Source: Chitinophagaceae bacterium (lineage in GTDB: Bacteria > Bacteroidota > Bacteroidia > Chitinophagales > Chitinophagaceae). From it: 9,861 nt of DNA. Below, piece by piece: positions 1 to 7,724 of this stretch. Within the stretch, counting starts at the first letter, position 1. Each line of letters starts with the position of its first letter. The DNA lies in the NCBI GenBank assembly GCA_947463105.1, contig CANHSD010000104.1:1-9861 (forward strand). The letters are read 5' to 3'. The position numbers and the translations under genes are program-made. The notes under the pieces are model-generated. The model was not told the origin of the DNA, searched no databases, and was given only the letters and a program-made list of their open reading frames with translations.

Positions 1-2106
1 ATAAAAAGCCTTGTAATCGTGTGCCGCCACCAATGCAATGATGGGATGCCCTGGATTGGATGTTTGAATAATTACAGCGCCTTGCTGCCCCCTTCTTCCT
101 GCCCGACCACTCACCTGTTCCATCAACTGAAAGCCACGCTCATTTACCCTGAAATCAGTAAAGCTCAACAACCCGTCTGCATCCAGGATCCCAACCAGTG
201 CCACATGCTCAAAGTCCAGCCCCTTGACCACCATCTGGGTTCCCACCAGGATATCCATCTGGTGCTTTTCAAAACTCCTGATCATCTCATCATGAGCATA
301 CTTGCCCTTTACGGTGTCAATATCCATCCTTGCAACCGTATGCTCAGGGAACATTTCAATCAGGTCTTCTTCCACCTTTTCTGTACCAAAATTCTTTTCC
401 ACCCAGCTTGCACCACCACAGGCTGTACAGGTGAGCATGACAGGATAAGAAGTACCACAATAATGGCACTGAAGCCTGTGGTGAATTTTGTGATAGGTAA
501 GTGTAACATCACAATGCTCGCAATGGGGAATGAAACCACAGGTAGCACAAATCTTATACGGGGCATATCCCCTTCTGTTCTGAAAGAGTATCACTTGTTT
601 TTCTTCTGCCAGGGCCTTGTCCATCGCCTCTTTCAGAGCAGGCGTGATCATGTGACGGACCATCTTGTTGTTGACCATTCCCCTGGTATCCGCCACAGTT
701 ATGGAAGGCAGTTCAACGCCACCATAGCGCTCAAACATTTCCACCAAACCATATTTCCCACTCACGGCCTGGGCATAGGTTTCAATGCTGGGTGTTGCAC
801 TCCCCAGGACCACTTTTGCATTGCACATCCTTGCGTAATAAAGGGCGGCATCACGGGCATTGTAGCGGGGTGCAGGATCCTGTTGTTTGAAGGAAGCATC
901 CTGCTCTTCATCAATGATGATCAGGGAAAGATCGGAATAAGGCAGAAACAGGGCTGATCTTGCCCCCAATACAACCCTGATTTCCCCTTTCTTCACTTTG
1001 TTCCAGAGCTCTACCCTTTCATTGGGGTTGAACCTGGAATGATAGATGGCGATATATCCACCAAAATGTTGTTGTAATCTTCGAATGATTTGGGCAGTAA
1101 GGGCAATTTCCGGAAGCAGGTAAAGCACTTGCTTACCGGCCAATACCTGCGCTTCAATCAGCTTGATATAGACCTGCGTCTTACCGCTGGATGTAACCCC
1201 ATGCAACAAACAAACCTCTTTTTCCTGAAGGGCCTTCTCCAATTTTTCATGGGCAATGGTCTGTACAGGAGAAAGGGTGAAGTCAATCTTCACCTGCTTG
1301 GATTGAAGCTGCAATCGGTCTACTGATTGCTTTGAAATGACCAGTATTTTTTTATCCACCAATCCTTTCAGTTGAGAGGAACTGGCATCAGCTTTTTTCA
1401 GCAATGCGGGTTGCTTCACCTCCCCTTCTGTTTTCTGGAGATGAAGGAAAGCCAGCAACAATTCCAGTTGCTTTGGGGCCCGGTTGTTCCATTGGTTCAG
1501 CAACCCGGCCAGTGCTTCCTCGCTGTGGTAATCGGGATGAAGATGTACAAAATTCTCTCGCTTGGGTGTATATTTTTCTTTGAGTGATTCCCATGCAATG
1601 CATACTTTTTTTTCCAACAACCGTTTGACCACCGGATAAACATGGGATGCATCCAAAATATCCTGTACCTCCTCCATCTTCAATTCTTTTTTCAGCAACA
1701 ATCCTTCTGCCACCAGGTATTCCTGATCATCCAGGTCACTAAAATCTTCTCCATATTCCTCATTCAGCATCAGGATGGTTTCACTGCTAAGCTTGAGTTG
1801 GGTGGGCAGCGCCGCTGCCATCACTTCTCCCTCACTGCACATGTAATAGTTGGCCATCCAATTCCAGAGGGCAAGTTGCTGATCATATACAACAGGTTCC
1901 GGGTCGAGCACCTGGATGATGGGCTTGGGATCAAAACCCTTTGGACCGATATCAGACAAGGATTTGATGATACCGGAATACCTTTTTTGCCTGCCAAAAC
2001 TGACCTCAACCCTCACACCGGGTATGGCAAGAGACTGCATCTCTTCCGGGATGGAATAAGTATAGGTCTTGGGCAAGGCTAATGGTATGATGATTTCTGC
2101 AAACAA
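1..2106 (-). CDS. priA: PriA, replication-restart primosomal helicase (partial, C-terminus beyond left edge)
   Basis: PriA is a 3'-5' DNA helicase that recognises stalled forks and D-loops and reloads the replicative helicase. Reading the minus strand gives one uninterrupted frame of 702 codons to the window edge. Seen: a DNA-binding start (FAEIIIPLALPKTYTY), Walker A GVTSSGKT (about 303-310, Lys309), a Walker B/DEAD-like box DEEQ (399-402), an eight-cysteine zinc region (C520, 523, 529, 532, 547, 550, 560, 563), and late helicase motifs VGTQMVVKG and QVSGRAGRRG. The last 110-120 residues expected from the family are outside the window. The start is taken as TTG at 2106: the frame is closed by TAA at 2121-2119 and no ATG or GTG lies between that stop and the conserved N-terminus. 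The gene follows the acyltransferase gene in the same frame without its own visible promoter, so it is probably co-transcribed and translationally coupled. Oddity: DEEQ where many PriA proteins have DEEH. Confidence 0.96.
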   Translation of the reverse strand, partial: MFAEIIIPLALPKTYTYSIPEEMQSLAIPGVRVEVSFGRQKRYSGIIKSLSDIGPKGFDPKPIIQVLDPEPVVYDQQLALWNWMANYYMCSEGEVMAAALPTQLKLSSETILMLNEEYGEDFSDLDDQEYLVAEGLLLKKELKMEEVQDILDASHVYPVVKRLLEKKVCIAWESLKEKYTPKRENFVHLHPDYHSEEALAGLLNQWNNRAPKQLELLLAFLHLQKTEGEVKQPALLKKADASSSQLKGLVDKKILVISKQSVDRLQLQSKQVKIDFTLSPVQTIAHEKLEKALQEKEVCLLHGVTSSGKTQVYIKLIEAQVLAGKQVLYLLPEIALTAQIIRRLQQHFGGYIAIYHSRFNPNERVELWNKVKKGEIRVVLGARSALFLPYSDLSLIIIDEEQDASFKQQDPAPRYNARDAALYYARMCNAKVVLGSATPSIETYAQAVSGKYGLVEMFERYGGVELPSITVADTRGMVNNKMVRHMITPALKEAMDKALAEEKQVILFQNRRGYAPYKICATCGFIPHCEHCDVTLTYHKIHHRLQCHYCGTSYPVMLTCTACGGASWVEKNFGTEKVEEDLIEMFPEHTVARMDIDTVKGKYAHDEMIRSFEKHQMDILVGTQMVVKGLDFEHVALVGILDADGLLSFTDFRVNERGFQLMEQVSGRAGRRGQQGAVIIQTSNPGHPIIALVAAHDYKAFY

Positions 2107-2118
2107 GGGTTGAACGGC

Positions 2119-2907
2119 TTAGGATTTCAAAAAATAATGAGGGTTGATCCAGGATGCCCTGTATTCAATCAGCTTATCTGCCATTTTCTGCTTCGCGATG
2201 GCTTTCAACGCTTTTGGATCAGCCTCTGGATAATCTGCAGGGTCAATGGGTTCAAGGTATACAGCCCTTGACTTGCCAGGAGTAAGGGTAAGGAAATGCC
2301 GGTAATGCATGCGGTCGTACGTATCCAAAAACAGAATGGGTTGTAATTTCTTTCCTGTCTCAACGGCCAGTTTAAACGCGCCATCATACATTTCAGCCAT
2401 GGGGCCATCCGCCATATTGAATGTTCCTTCAGGAAACACCGCAATTGAAATTCCCCTGGCAAGGGTGTTGCGCAGGTCATTCAAACTCCTGGCCCTGTCT
2501 TCGGGGCTGGATCGATTGACGGTAATCACACAGAACTTGTACAAGAACCCAAAGATGGGCACTTTGAGCAGCTCATATTTTCCAATGGCCCTGAAATGAT
2601 GCTTGATGGCCAGGATCACCACTATGGCATCAAGATATGAAATATGGTTGGGGATGAAGATGTATTGCTCATCGTCTGCCGGTCTTGATTCGTAACGATT
2701 AACATGCCTTATCCCGACCAACAGAAAAAAGAGACGCCCCAGCACCCTGTAAATCTCAAACATGATGTTGCCACCCCTGAATTTGCCCAAGGGCAGACAA
2801 AGGATCAGACAAGGAATCAGGGAAAAGATGATGATTACAGCAAGGAGATAGGCATACAAGCAATACAAGAGCTGAAATGGGGCGATAAGGAACCTGGCTT
2901 TGCGCAT
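2119..2907 (-). CDS. PlsC-family lysophospholipid acyltransferase (1-acyl-glycerol-3-phosphate acyltransferase-like)
   Basis: A 262-residue membrane-bound acyltransferase that most likely transfers an acyl chain to the sn-2 position of lysophosphatidic acid to make phosphatidic acid. Seen: one long hydrophobic stretch at about 13-40 and a second shorter one near 55-66, the catalytic NHISYLD box (H88, D93; family pattern NHx4D), VNRSS at 130-134, the substrate-binding FPEGT at 158-162, and a PILFL stretch at 190-194. Length is typical of the family (about 240-260). The ATG at 2907 lies 9 nt downstream of a TAnnTTTG box, supporting this start. It is the first gene of a leftward unit with priA, whose frame it shares across a single TAA. 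Bacteroidota often carry several PlsC-family paralogues, some acting on ornithine or other lipids, so exact substrate is inference and no gene symbol is given. Confidence 0.92.
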   Translation of the reverse strand: MRKARFLIAPFQLLYCLYAYLLAVIIIFSLIPCLILCLPLGKFRGGNIMFEIYRVLGRLFFLLVGIRHVNRYESRPADDEQYIFIPNHISYLDAIVVILAIKHHFRAIGKYELLKVPIFGFLYKFCVITVNRSSPEDRARSLNDLRNTLARGISIAVFPEGTFNMADGPMAEMYDGAFKLAVETGKKLQPILFLDTYDRMHYRHFLTLTPGKSRAVYLEPIDPADYPEADPKALKAIAKQKMADKLIEYRASWINPHYFLKS

Positions 2908-2916
2908 ATATTAATT

Positions 2917-2924
2917 CAAATATA
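2917..2924 (-). promoter_or_regulatory. Promoter -7 box for the acyltransferase/priA unit
   Basis: Reads TATATTTG on the minus strand, an exact match to the Bacteroidota -7 consensus TAnnTTTG. It ends 9 nt before the ATG at 2907, so the predicted 5' leader is only about 5 nt. No good TTTG -33 element is seen about 19 nt upstream. Confidence 0.6.
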
Positions 2925-2938
2925 CACTTTCCCGTTTG

Positions 2939-2946
2939 TATCTTTG
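2939..2946 (+). promoter_or_regulatory. Promoter -7 box for mtaB
   Basis: Reads TATCTTTG, an exact TAnnTTTG match, ending 7 nt before the ATG at 2954; the message would start about 3 nt before the start codon. This rules against the upstream in-frame TTG at 2936, which lies inside the promoter. It faces the minus-strand -7 box at 2917-2924 with 14 nt between them. A clear -33 TTTG is not seen. Confidence 0.6.
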
Positions 2947-2953
2947 CCGGCCA

Positions 2954-4222
2954 ATGACAGCGGAAAAGACCATAGCATTGCATACACTGGGTTGCAAGCT
3001 CAATTATTCAGAAACTTCCACATTGGGAAGAATGCTGGAAAAAGAAGGCTTCACCAAAAAGGAATTTGACGAGCCTGCAGATGTTTATGTCATCAATACC
3101 TGCTCTGTAACAGAAAATGCGGACAAGGAATGCAGACAACTGGTCAGGCGCATCCAGAAACAGAATGCCGAGGCCGTAGTTGTGATCACCGGATGCTATG
3201 CACAATTAAAACCCAAAGAAATTGCTACCATTCCGGGTGTTGATCTTGTCCTTGGCGCCGCAGAAAAATTCAACCTTCCAGAGCACCTCAGGAATTTCAC
3301 AAAGGGCGATTCAACAAAAATTTGCAGCTGCGACATCAGCGAGGTCAATGATTTCAATGCCTCTTTCTCCGTTACCAACCGCACCAGAACTTTTTTAAAA
3401 GTACAAGACGGATGCGATTACAATTGCTCGTTTTGCACCATCCCACTTGCCCGTGGCAAAAGCAGGAGCAATTCGCTGAAAAATGTGGTTCAACAAGCAA
3501 GGGAAATTGGTGGCCAGGGGGTGAAAGAAATTGTACTGACGGGCGTGAATTTAGGAGATTTTGGATTGATCGACGGCGAAAGAAAAAATAGTTTTTTTGA
3601 GCTTTGCCAAGCCCTTGACACAATCGAAGAGGTAAGCCGGTACAGGATTTCATCCATCGAACCCAATTTGCTCACCAGGGAAATCATTGAACTGGTTGCT
3701 GCTAGTAAAAAATTCATGCCTCATTTTCATATCCCGCTGCAAAGCGGAAGCAATACCATTCTTGGATTGATGAGAAGGCGATACAAGAGAGAACTCTATG
3801 CCGAAAGGATTGAGATGATCAAAGCACTGATGCCTGATTCTGCTATTGGTGTAGATGTCATTGTTGGATTCCCATCAGAAGGTGAAGAGGAGTTCAAGGA
3901 GACATTCGATTTTCTTCATTGCCTTGATGTATCCTACCTGCATGTATTTACCTATTCAGAAAGACCCAATACCAAGGCCCTTGAGATAAAGGGTGTTGTC
4001 CCCATTCATATCCGTAACGAGCGCAACAAGATCCTCAGGAACCTCTCCTACCAGAAAATGCAGTATTTCCGGGCCTCACAGGAGGGAAAGACCAGAACAG
4101 TCCTGTTTGAACAGGAGAATAAAAATGGGATGATTGAAGGGTATACTGATAATTATATCAGGATCAGCGCTCCCTTCAGGGATGAACTGGTGAACCAGGA
4201 AATGGAATGGCCCATCAGATAA
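2954..4222 (+). CDS. mtaB: MtaB, tRNA (t6A37) C2-methylthiotransferase, radical SAM
   Basis: A radical-SAM methylthiotransferase expected to convert t6A at position 37 of ANN-decoding tRNAs to ms2t6A, aiding decoding. The 422-residue protein shows the family order: an N-terminal methylthiotransferase domain with three cluster-binding cysteines (TLGCKLN C14, NTCSVT C50, GCYAQ C81), a radical-SAM core with CDYNCSFC (C154, C158, C161) and HIPLQSGS at 259-266, then a C-terminal TRAM-like segment. TLGCKLN and the lack of RimO features favour MtaB over MiaB or RimO. The start is ATG 2954, because the earlier TTG overlaps the promoter. The end (LVNQEMEWPIR) is a few residues shorter than I would expect for a complete TRAM domain, but no clear frameshift is seen. 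It meets the next gene head-on with a 6-nt gap. Confidence 0.93.
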   Translation: MTAEKTIALHTLGCKLNYSETSTLGRMLEKEGFTKKEFDEPADVYVINTCSVTENADKECRQLVRRIQKQNAEAVVVITGCYAQLKPKEIATIPGVDLVLGAAEKFNLPEHLRNFTKGDSTKICSCDISEVNDFNASFSVTNRTRTFLKVQDGCDYNCSFCTIPLARGKSRSNSLKNVVQQAREIGGQGVKEIVLTGVNLGDFGLIDGERKNSFFELCQALDTIEEVSRYRISSIEPNLLTREIIELVAASKKFMPHFHIPLQSGSNTILGLMRRRYKRELYAERIEMIKALMPDSAIGVDVIVGFPSEGEEEFKETFDFLHCLDVSYLHVFTYSERPNTKALEIKGVVPIHIRNERNKILRNLSYQKMQYFRASQEGKTRTVLFEQENKNGMIEGYTDNYIRISAPFRDELVNQEMEWPIR

Positions 4223-4228
4223 AGCGAT

Positions 4229-4696
4229 CTAGCGAACAACAATTTTCAATACCGGTGCCAACTGTAATTTCCCTTTGACATTTCGAAAAAGTACCTTGTT
4301 GAACAAAATTGTATCACCCGGCTTTACATTGTCCTTGATGCTTTCAGCCCAGACCTGACTGAGTTGTGCAGTATTGTTGAAGTCTCCAACCCGCAGGTCA
4401 CTCATTGATTTGGTTTGCCCTGATTCATCATCACGATAGGTACTTTTGAACTTATAATTGATCCGAAATGCATTGACGGGGTATAATTTTCCTGCATTGT
4501 CTCTGACCAAAATCGCTGCAGGGGAAATTGCCGCGATTTGTGCAGCCAGCGCATTGCCCGTTGCCACAGGACCCCAATAGGTGGCAAATGTAAGGGGCAT
4601 GGCTGTTGCCACGGTATCCACCTTGGCTTTCTTGGATTGTGCGAAGGAAAAGATTGATGCCAGAAAAAAAACAAATGACAAGACAATTTTGCTCAT
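4229..4696 (-). CDS. Small secreted protein resembling the GldM C-terminal domain
   Basis: A 155-residue protein of unknown specific role. Seen: a convincing Sec signal peptide (Met-Ser-Lys, hydrophobic core 5-18, likely cleavage after SFAQ at 20), then a short lysine/threonine linker and a beta-rich domain. The mature part, with a FRINYKF strand near 78-84, a charged loop, VKPGDTILFNKV near 124-135 and a final GKLQLAPVLKIVV strand, resembles the end of the gliding-motility/type IX secretion protein GldM (V-x-F strand, then KPGD-x-I-x-F, then a closing -KI). That is family resemblance by eye, not a search result. There is no C-terminal sorting domain. ATG 4696 lies 4 nt after a TAnnTTTG box, so the mRNA is probably leaderless. 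Stands alone, without other gld or por genes nearby, so gliding or T9SS function is not implied. Confidence 0.8.
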   Translation of the reverse strand: MSKIVLSFVFFLASIFSFAQSKKAKVDTVATAMPLTFATYWGPVATGNALAAQIAAISPAAILVRDNAGKLYPVNAFRINYKFKSTYRDDESGQTKSMSDLRVGDFNNTAQLSQVWAESIKDNVKPGDTILFNKVLFRNVKGKLQLAPVLKIVVR

Positions 4697-4700
4697 GGTA

Positions 4701-4708
4701 CAAATCTA
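4701..4708 (-). promoter_or_regulatory. Promoter -7 box for the GldM-C-like gene
   Basis: Reads TAGATTTG on the minus strand (exact TAnnTTTG), ending 4 nt before the ATG at 4696; transcription would begin at or next to the start codon. It lies in the 51-nt gap after valS, suggesting independent transcription rather than read-through only. Confidence 0.55.
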
Positions 4709-4747
4709 ATCCTAGTGATGATAATGAACAGTTAAATCTGACCTATG

Positions 4748-7411
4748 CTATCCAAGGTTGGCCAATCCCTCTTTCAGCATCTTGATTTTGTCGAGTGCAT
4801 CCGCCTGCTTTTTTCTTTCCATGTCTACCACTTCCTGTTTGGCATTGCTGACAAACTTTTCATTAGAGAGTTTCTTCTCAACACTTTCCAGAAAGCCCTG
4901 GAAATAGGACAGTTCAGCTTCAAGCTCTTTTCGCTGGATAGATGTATCCAATGCCTGATCTGACTTTACATAGAACTTGTCTCCGCCAATCACCAGTTGG
5001 ATGGTCTCTGCAACCACATCATCGGTAAAAGCAAACGATTTTGCATTCACTTGCTTGCAAAGCAGTTCCTGAATGGGCAACCAAACGGCTTTTTCTTTTG
5101 CAACCACATACAATGAAACAGCATCCTTGTTCTTGATCTGTGCCTTCACTCTTGCATCCCGGATGGCAGTGATGGCTGATTTAAGCAATGCAGCCTCTGT
5201 GAGTATAGCATGGTCTGCAGGCCTGGCAATGAAAGATGCATCCATCTGCCTTACACAAAGATCAACAGGCTGCTCATCCCTCAACAGGTGAAACATTTCT
5301 TCTGTCACAAAAGGCATGAAAGGATGCAGCCTTTCCAATAAAATTTCAAAAAATCCAATGGCCTTGTTGAGATGGGCCTCATCCATGGGCTTTTCGAAAC
5401 CTGGCTTGATCCACTCAAGGTACCAGCTGCAAAAATCATCCCAAACCAGGGTGTACAAGGTTTTGAGGGCCTCGCTCAATTTGAACTGCTCCATCAATTG
5501 GTCTACCTCAGTGCACACTTCGCGCAGTCTTGCATCAAACCATTCATGGGGCCAGTCAGATCCCAGGGTCATTTCCTCAGCAGTCAGATTGGGTTTTGAA
5601 CGTTCTTTCCAGAGTTGGACCAATTTGAGGGCATTCCATATTTTATTGATGAAATTTCTTCCCTGTTCATTCGACGCCTTGTCCCACAAAAGATCATTGC
5701 CAGCTGGAGATGCGATGAGAATACCAAAACGAACGGCATCGGCACCAATATCATCAATCATTTCAAGCAGGTCTGGAGAATTGCCGAGCTGCTTGCTCAT
5801 TTTCCTGCCCTGTAAATCGCGCACAATGCCGGTGAAATACACATCTTTGAAAGGCTTTTGGCCCATGTATTCATAACCTGCCATCACCATCCTGGCCACC
5901 CAGAAGAAAATGATTTCGGGTGCTGTAACCAAAGTATTGGTAGGATAATAATAAGCAACATCCTTGTTCCCAGGATTAGAAATACCCTTGAAAACCTCAA
6001 AAGGCCATAACCAGGAAGAAAACCAGGTATCCAGACAATCCTCATCCTGCTTGAGTTGTGGATTTTCTACTCCGTAGGTTGCTGAAAACTTTTGCTTGGC
6101 ATCCTCCTCATCCATGGCAACGATAAAACGTCCTTCTGCATCATACCAGGCCGGAATCTGATGGCCCCACCAAAGCTGACGCGAAATGCACCAATCCTTG
6201 ATATTTTCCATCCAATGCCTGTAGAGGTTCTTGAATTTGGCAGGATGAAAATTGATCTCTCCTTCCTGCACAGCGTTGAGTGCTGGAGCTGATATTTTCT
6301 TCATGTCTACCCACCACTGCAATGACAACCTTGGTTCCACCACAACATCCGTGCGCTCAGAGAATCCCACCTGATGGGTATATTCATCAATTTTCACAAC
6401 ATGTCCGGCCGATTTCAATGCCTCAACAATTTGCTTTCTGGCCTCAAAACGATCAAGGCCTATGTAAAGCTGGGCATCAACACTCATGGTACCGTCCTCA
6501 TTGAGGATATCATACACTGCAAGACCATGCTTGATACCGATCTGGTTATCATTCATGTCATGTGCCGGCGTGATTTTTAATGCGCCAGATCCAAAATCAG
6601 TGGCCACATAATCATCTCCGATGATGGGAATTCTCCTGTTGATCAATGGCACGATGGCCTCAGTACCTATCAAGTGCTTAAACCGCTCATCAGAAGGATT
6701 AACCGCAATGGCTGCATCTCCAAGGATTGTTTCTGGACGAACAGTTGCGATGATGATTCCTCCATTTTCAAGCGGCAAAGGATTTCCCTCTTTGTCAGCC
6801 AACTGGTACTGGAGAAAATAAAGTTTCCCTTGCACCTCTTTGAAGATCACTTCCTCATCACTCAAGGCCGTCTTTGCACGCGGATCCCAGTTGATCATGC
6901 GTTTGCCACGGTAGATGTATCCTTTGCCATACAGGTCGTTGAAAACCTGAATCACAGAACGATAATAATCAGGGTCCATGGTAAAGCTGGTCCTGTTCCA
7001 ATCAAGGGAACATCCCAGTTTTTTCAATTGCTGCAGGATGATTCCACCATATTTTTCCTTCCACTCCCAGGCATACTCAAGAAATGCCTCACGACTCAAA
7101 CTGGATTTTTGGATTCCTCTTTCGCGCAACATGTGCACCACCTTGGCTTCTGTAGCAATAGATGCATGATCAGTACCAGGAACCCAACAGGCATTTTTAC
7201 CCATCATACGGGCACGCCTGACAAGGATATCCTGGATGGTATTGTTCAGGCAGTGCCCCATGTGGAGAATGCCTGTAACATTGGGTGGGGGAATAACAAC
7301 CGTATAGGGTTCCCTGTCATCGGGGGTACTTTCAAAGTATTTGTTGTCGAGCCAATGCTGGTACCATTTTTGCTCTGCTGATGTAAAATCAAATGTTTTG
7401 GAGATCTCCAT
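4748..7411 (-). CDS. valS: Valyl-tRNA synthetase
   Basis: Cytoplasmic class I aminoacyl-tRNA synthetase that charges tRNA-Val and edits mischarged threonine. The 887-residue protein has every expected part: PPPNVTGILHMGH with the HIGH box as HMGH (50-53), GTDHASIATE (79 onward), the CP1 editing domain with TVRPETILGD and the GSGALKITPAHD motif, WCISRQLWWGHQIP starting at W407, the KMSKS box as KMSKQ (537-541), the anticodon-binding helical domain, and a C-terminal coiled coil (about 822-887) that in ValS contacts the tRNA. The start is ATG 7411 (MEISKTFDF). An in-frame GTG 24 nt upstream overlaps the TAnnTTTG promoter box, so it would not be in the transcript. No T-box or other leader regulation is possible in the roughly 20-nt leader predicted. 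Confidence 0.98.
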   Translation of the reverse strand: MEISKTFDFTSAEQKWYQHWLDNKYFESTPDDREPYTVVIPPPNVTGILHMGHCLNNTIQDILVRRARMMGKNACWVPGTDHASIATEAKVVHMLRERGIQKSSLSREAFLEYAWEWKEKYGGIILQQLKKLGCSLDWNRTSFTMDPDYYRSVIQVFNDLYGKGYIYRGKRMINWDPRAKTALSDEEVIFKEVQGKLYFLQYQLADKEGNPLPLENGGIIIATVRPETILGDAAIAVNPSDERFKHLIGTEAIVPLINRRIPIIGDDYVATDFGSGALKITPAHDMNDNQIGIKHGLAVYDILNEDGTMSVDAQLYIGLDRFEARKQIVEALKSAGHVVKIDEYTHQVGFSERTDVVVEPRLSLQWWVDMKKISAPALNAVQEGEINFHPAKFKNLYRHWMENIKDWCISRQLWWGHQIPAWYDAEGRFIVAMDEEDAKQKFSATYGVENPQLKQDEDCLDTWFSSWLWPFEVFKGISNPGNKDVAYYYPTNTLVTAPEIIFFWVARMVMAGYEYMGQKPFKDVYFTGIVRDLQGRKMSKQLGNSPDLLEMIDDIGADAVRFGILIASPAGNDLLWDKASNEQGRNFINKIWNALKLVQLWKERSKPNLTAEEMTLGSDWPHEWFDARLREVCTEVDQLMEQFKLSEALKTLYTLVWDDFCSWYLEWIKPGFEKPMDEAHLNKAIGFFEILLERLHPFMPFVTEEMFHLLRDEQPVDLCVRQMDASFIARPADHAILTEAALLKSAITAIRDARVKAQIKNKDAVSLYVVAKEKAVWLPIQELLCKQVNAKSFAFTDDVVAETIQLVIGGDKFYVKSDQALDTSIQRKELEAELSYFQGFLESVEKKLSNEKFVSNAKQEVVDMERKKQADALDKIKMLKEGLANLG

Positions 7412-7434
7412 GAATTGCGAACGTTTAAGGCCCA

Positions 7435-7442
7435 CAAAGGTA
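7435..7442 (-). promoter_or_regulatory. Promoter -7 box for valS
   Basis: Reads TACCTTTG on the minus strand (exact TAnnTTTG), 23 nt before the ATG at 7411, predicting a leader of about 20 nt. It excludes the GTG at 7435 as the start. No convincing -33 element. Confidence 0.55.
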
Positions 7443-7503
7443 ACAAGAAAGTTAGACCTTACATGAAGGATGTTGTGTGATCACAGATGGACTAATCTGG
7501 CTT

Positions 7504-7623
7504 TTACCAAACCAAATAAGTAACCAATGCAATCAATGCATAAATGGCCAAGACTACCAAAAAGACTATGGCAGTTTTACCGCCTTGTGTAGATGTGAAA
7601 ATATTCATGATTTTCTTTTTCAT
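7504..7623 (-). CDS. Small single-pass membrane peptide, 39 residues, unknown function
   Basis: A minus-strand ORF of 39 codons plus TAA, in the spacer upstream of valS. The peptide starts MKKKIMNIF, continues with a short polar stretch containing STQGGK (10-16), and ends in one strongly hydrophobic segment (17-39) finishing YLVW, the usual length for a transmembrane helix. The lysine-rich start predicts the N-terminus in the cytoplasm by the positive-inside rule. An internal Met at 6 is an alternative start giving 34 residues. No Shine-Dalgarno is seen, as is usual in Bacteroidota. A TAnnTTTG box about 94 nt upstream could drive it. I do not recognise a named family. Support is the composition, charge distribution and position; the ORF could still be chance. 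Confidence 0.55.
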   Translation of the reverse strand: MKKKIMNIFTSTQGGKTAIVFLVVLAIYALIALVTYLVW

Positions 7624-7716
7624 TGGTGTATTCAATTGAAATAGGCATATCATGGAATTGGATGGAAGGGCTTGCTGTTAAGACGTAGAGTGCTTACAAC
7701 AAGTTACAAACAATTC

Positions 7717-7724
7717 CAAATATA
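7717..7724 (-). promoter_or_regulatory. Candidate promoter -7 box for the small membrane peptide
   Basis: Reads TATATTTG on the minus strand (exact TAnnTTTG). It would give a leader of about 90 nt before the ATG at 7623. It sits in the loop of a short inverted repeat (AACAATT 7709-7715, AATTGTT 7732-7738), which could be an operator or a coincidence of AT-rich DNA. Confidence 0.4.

Noticed and set aside
19..957. 312-codon plus-strand open frame
   Set aside because: Lies wholly antisense to priA, whose frame carries every helicase and zinc motif; the plus-strand peptide is rich in His, Cys and Pro and shows no domain.
2936..2953. Upstream TTG start for mtaB
   Set aside because: It overlaps the TAnnTTTG promoter box, so it would not be transcribed; ATG 2954 begins the conserved protein.
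6674..7381. 235-codon plus-strand open frame
   Set aside because: Antisense to the conserved N-terminal half of valS; a codon-bias shadow.
7412..7435. Upstream GTG start for valS
   Set aside because: It lies within the promoter box at 7435-7442; ATG 7411 gives the family-typical N-terminus.
7476..7485. Perfect palindrome TGTGATCACA upstream of valS, resembling fused CRP half-sites
   Set aside because: CRP sites need a 6-nt spacer between TGTGA and TCACA; a 10-bp palindrome is expected by chance in a window this size.
7484..7502. Possible terminator after the small membrane ORF (minus strand CAGAT/ATCTG)
   Set aside because: Only a 5-bp stem and no following T-run.
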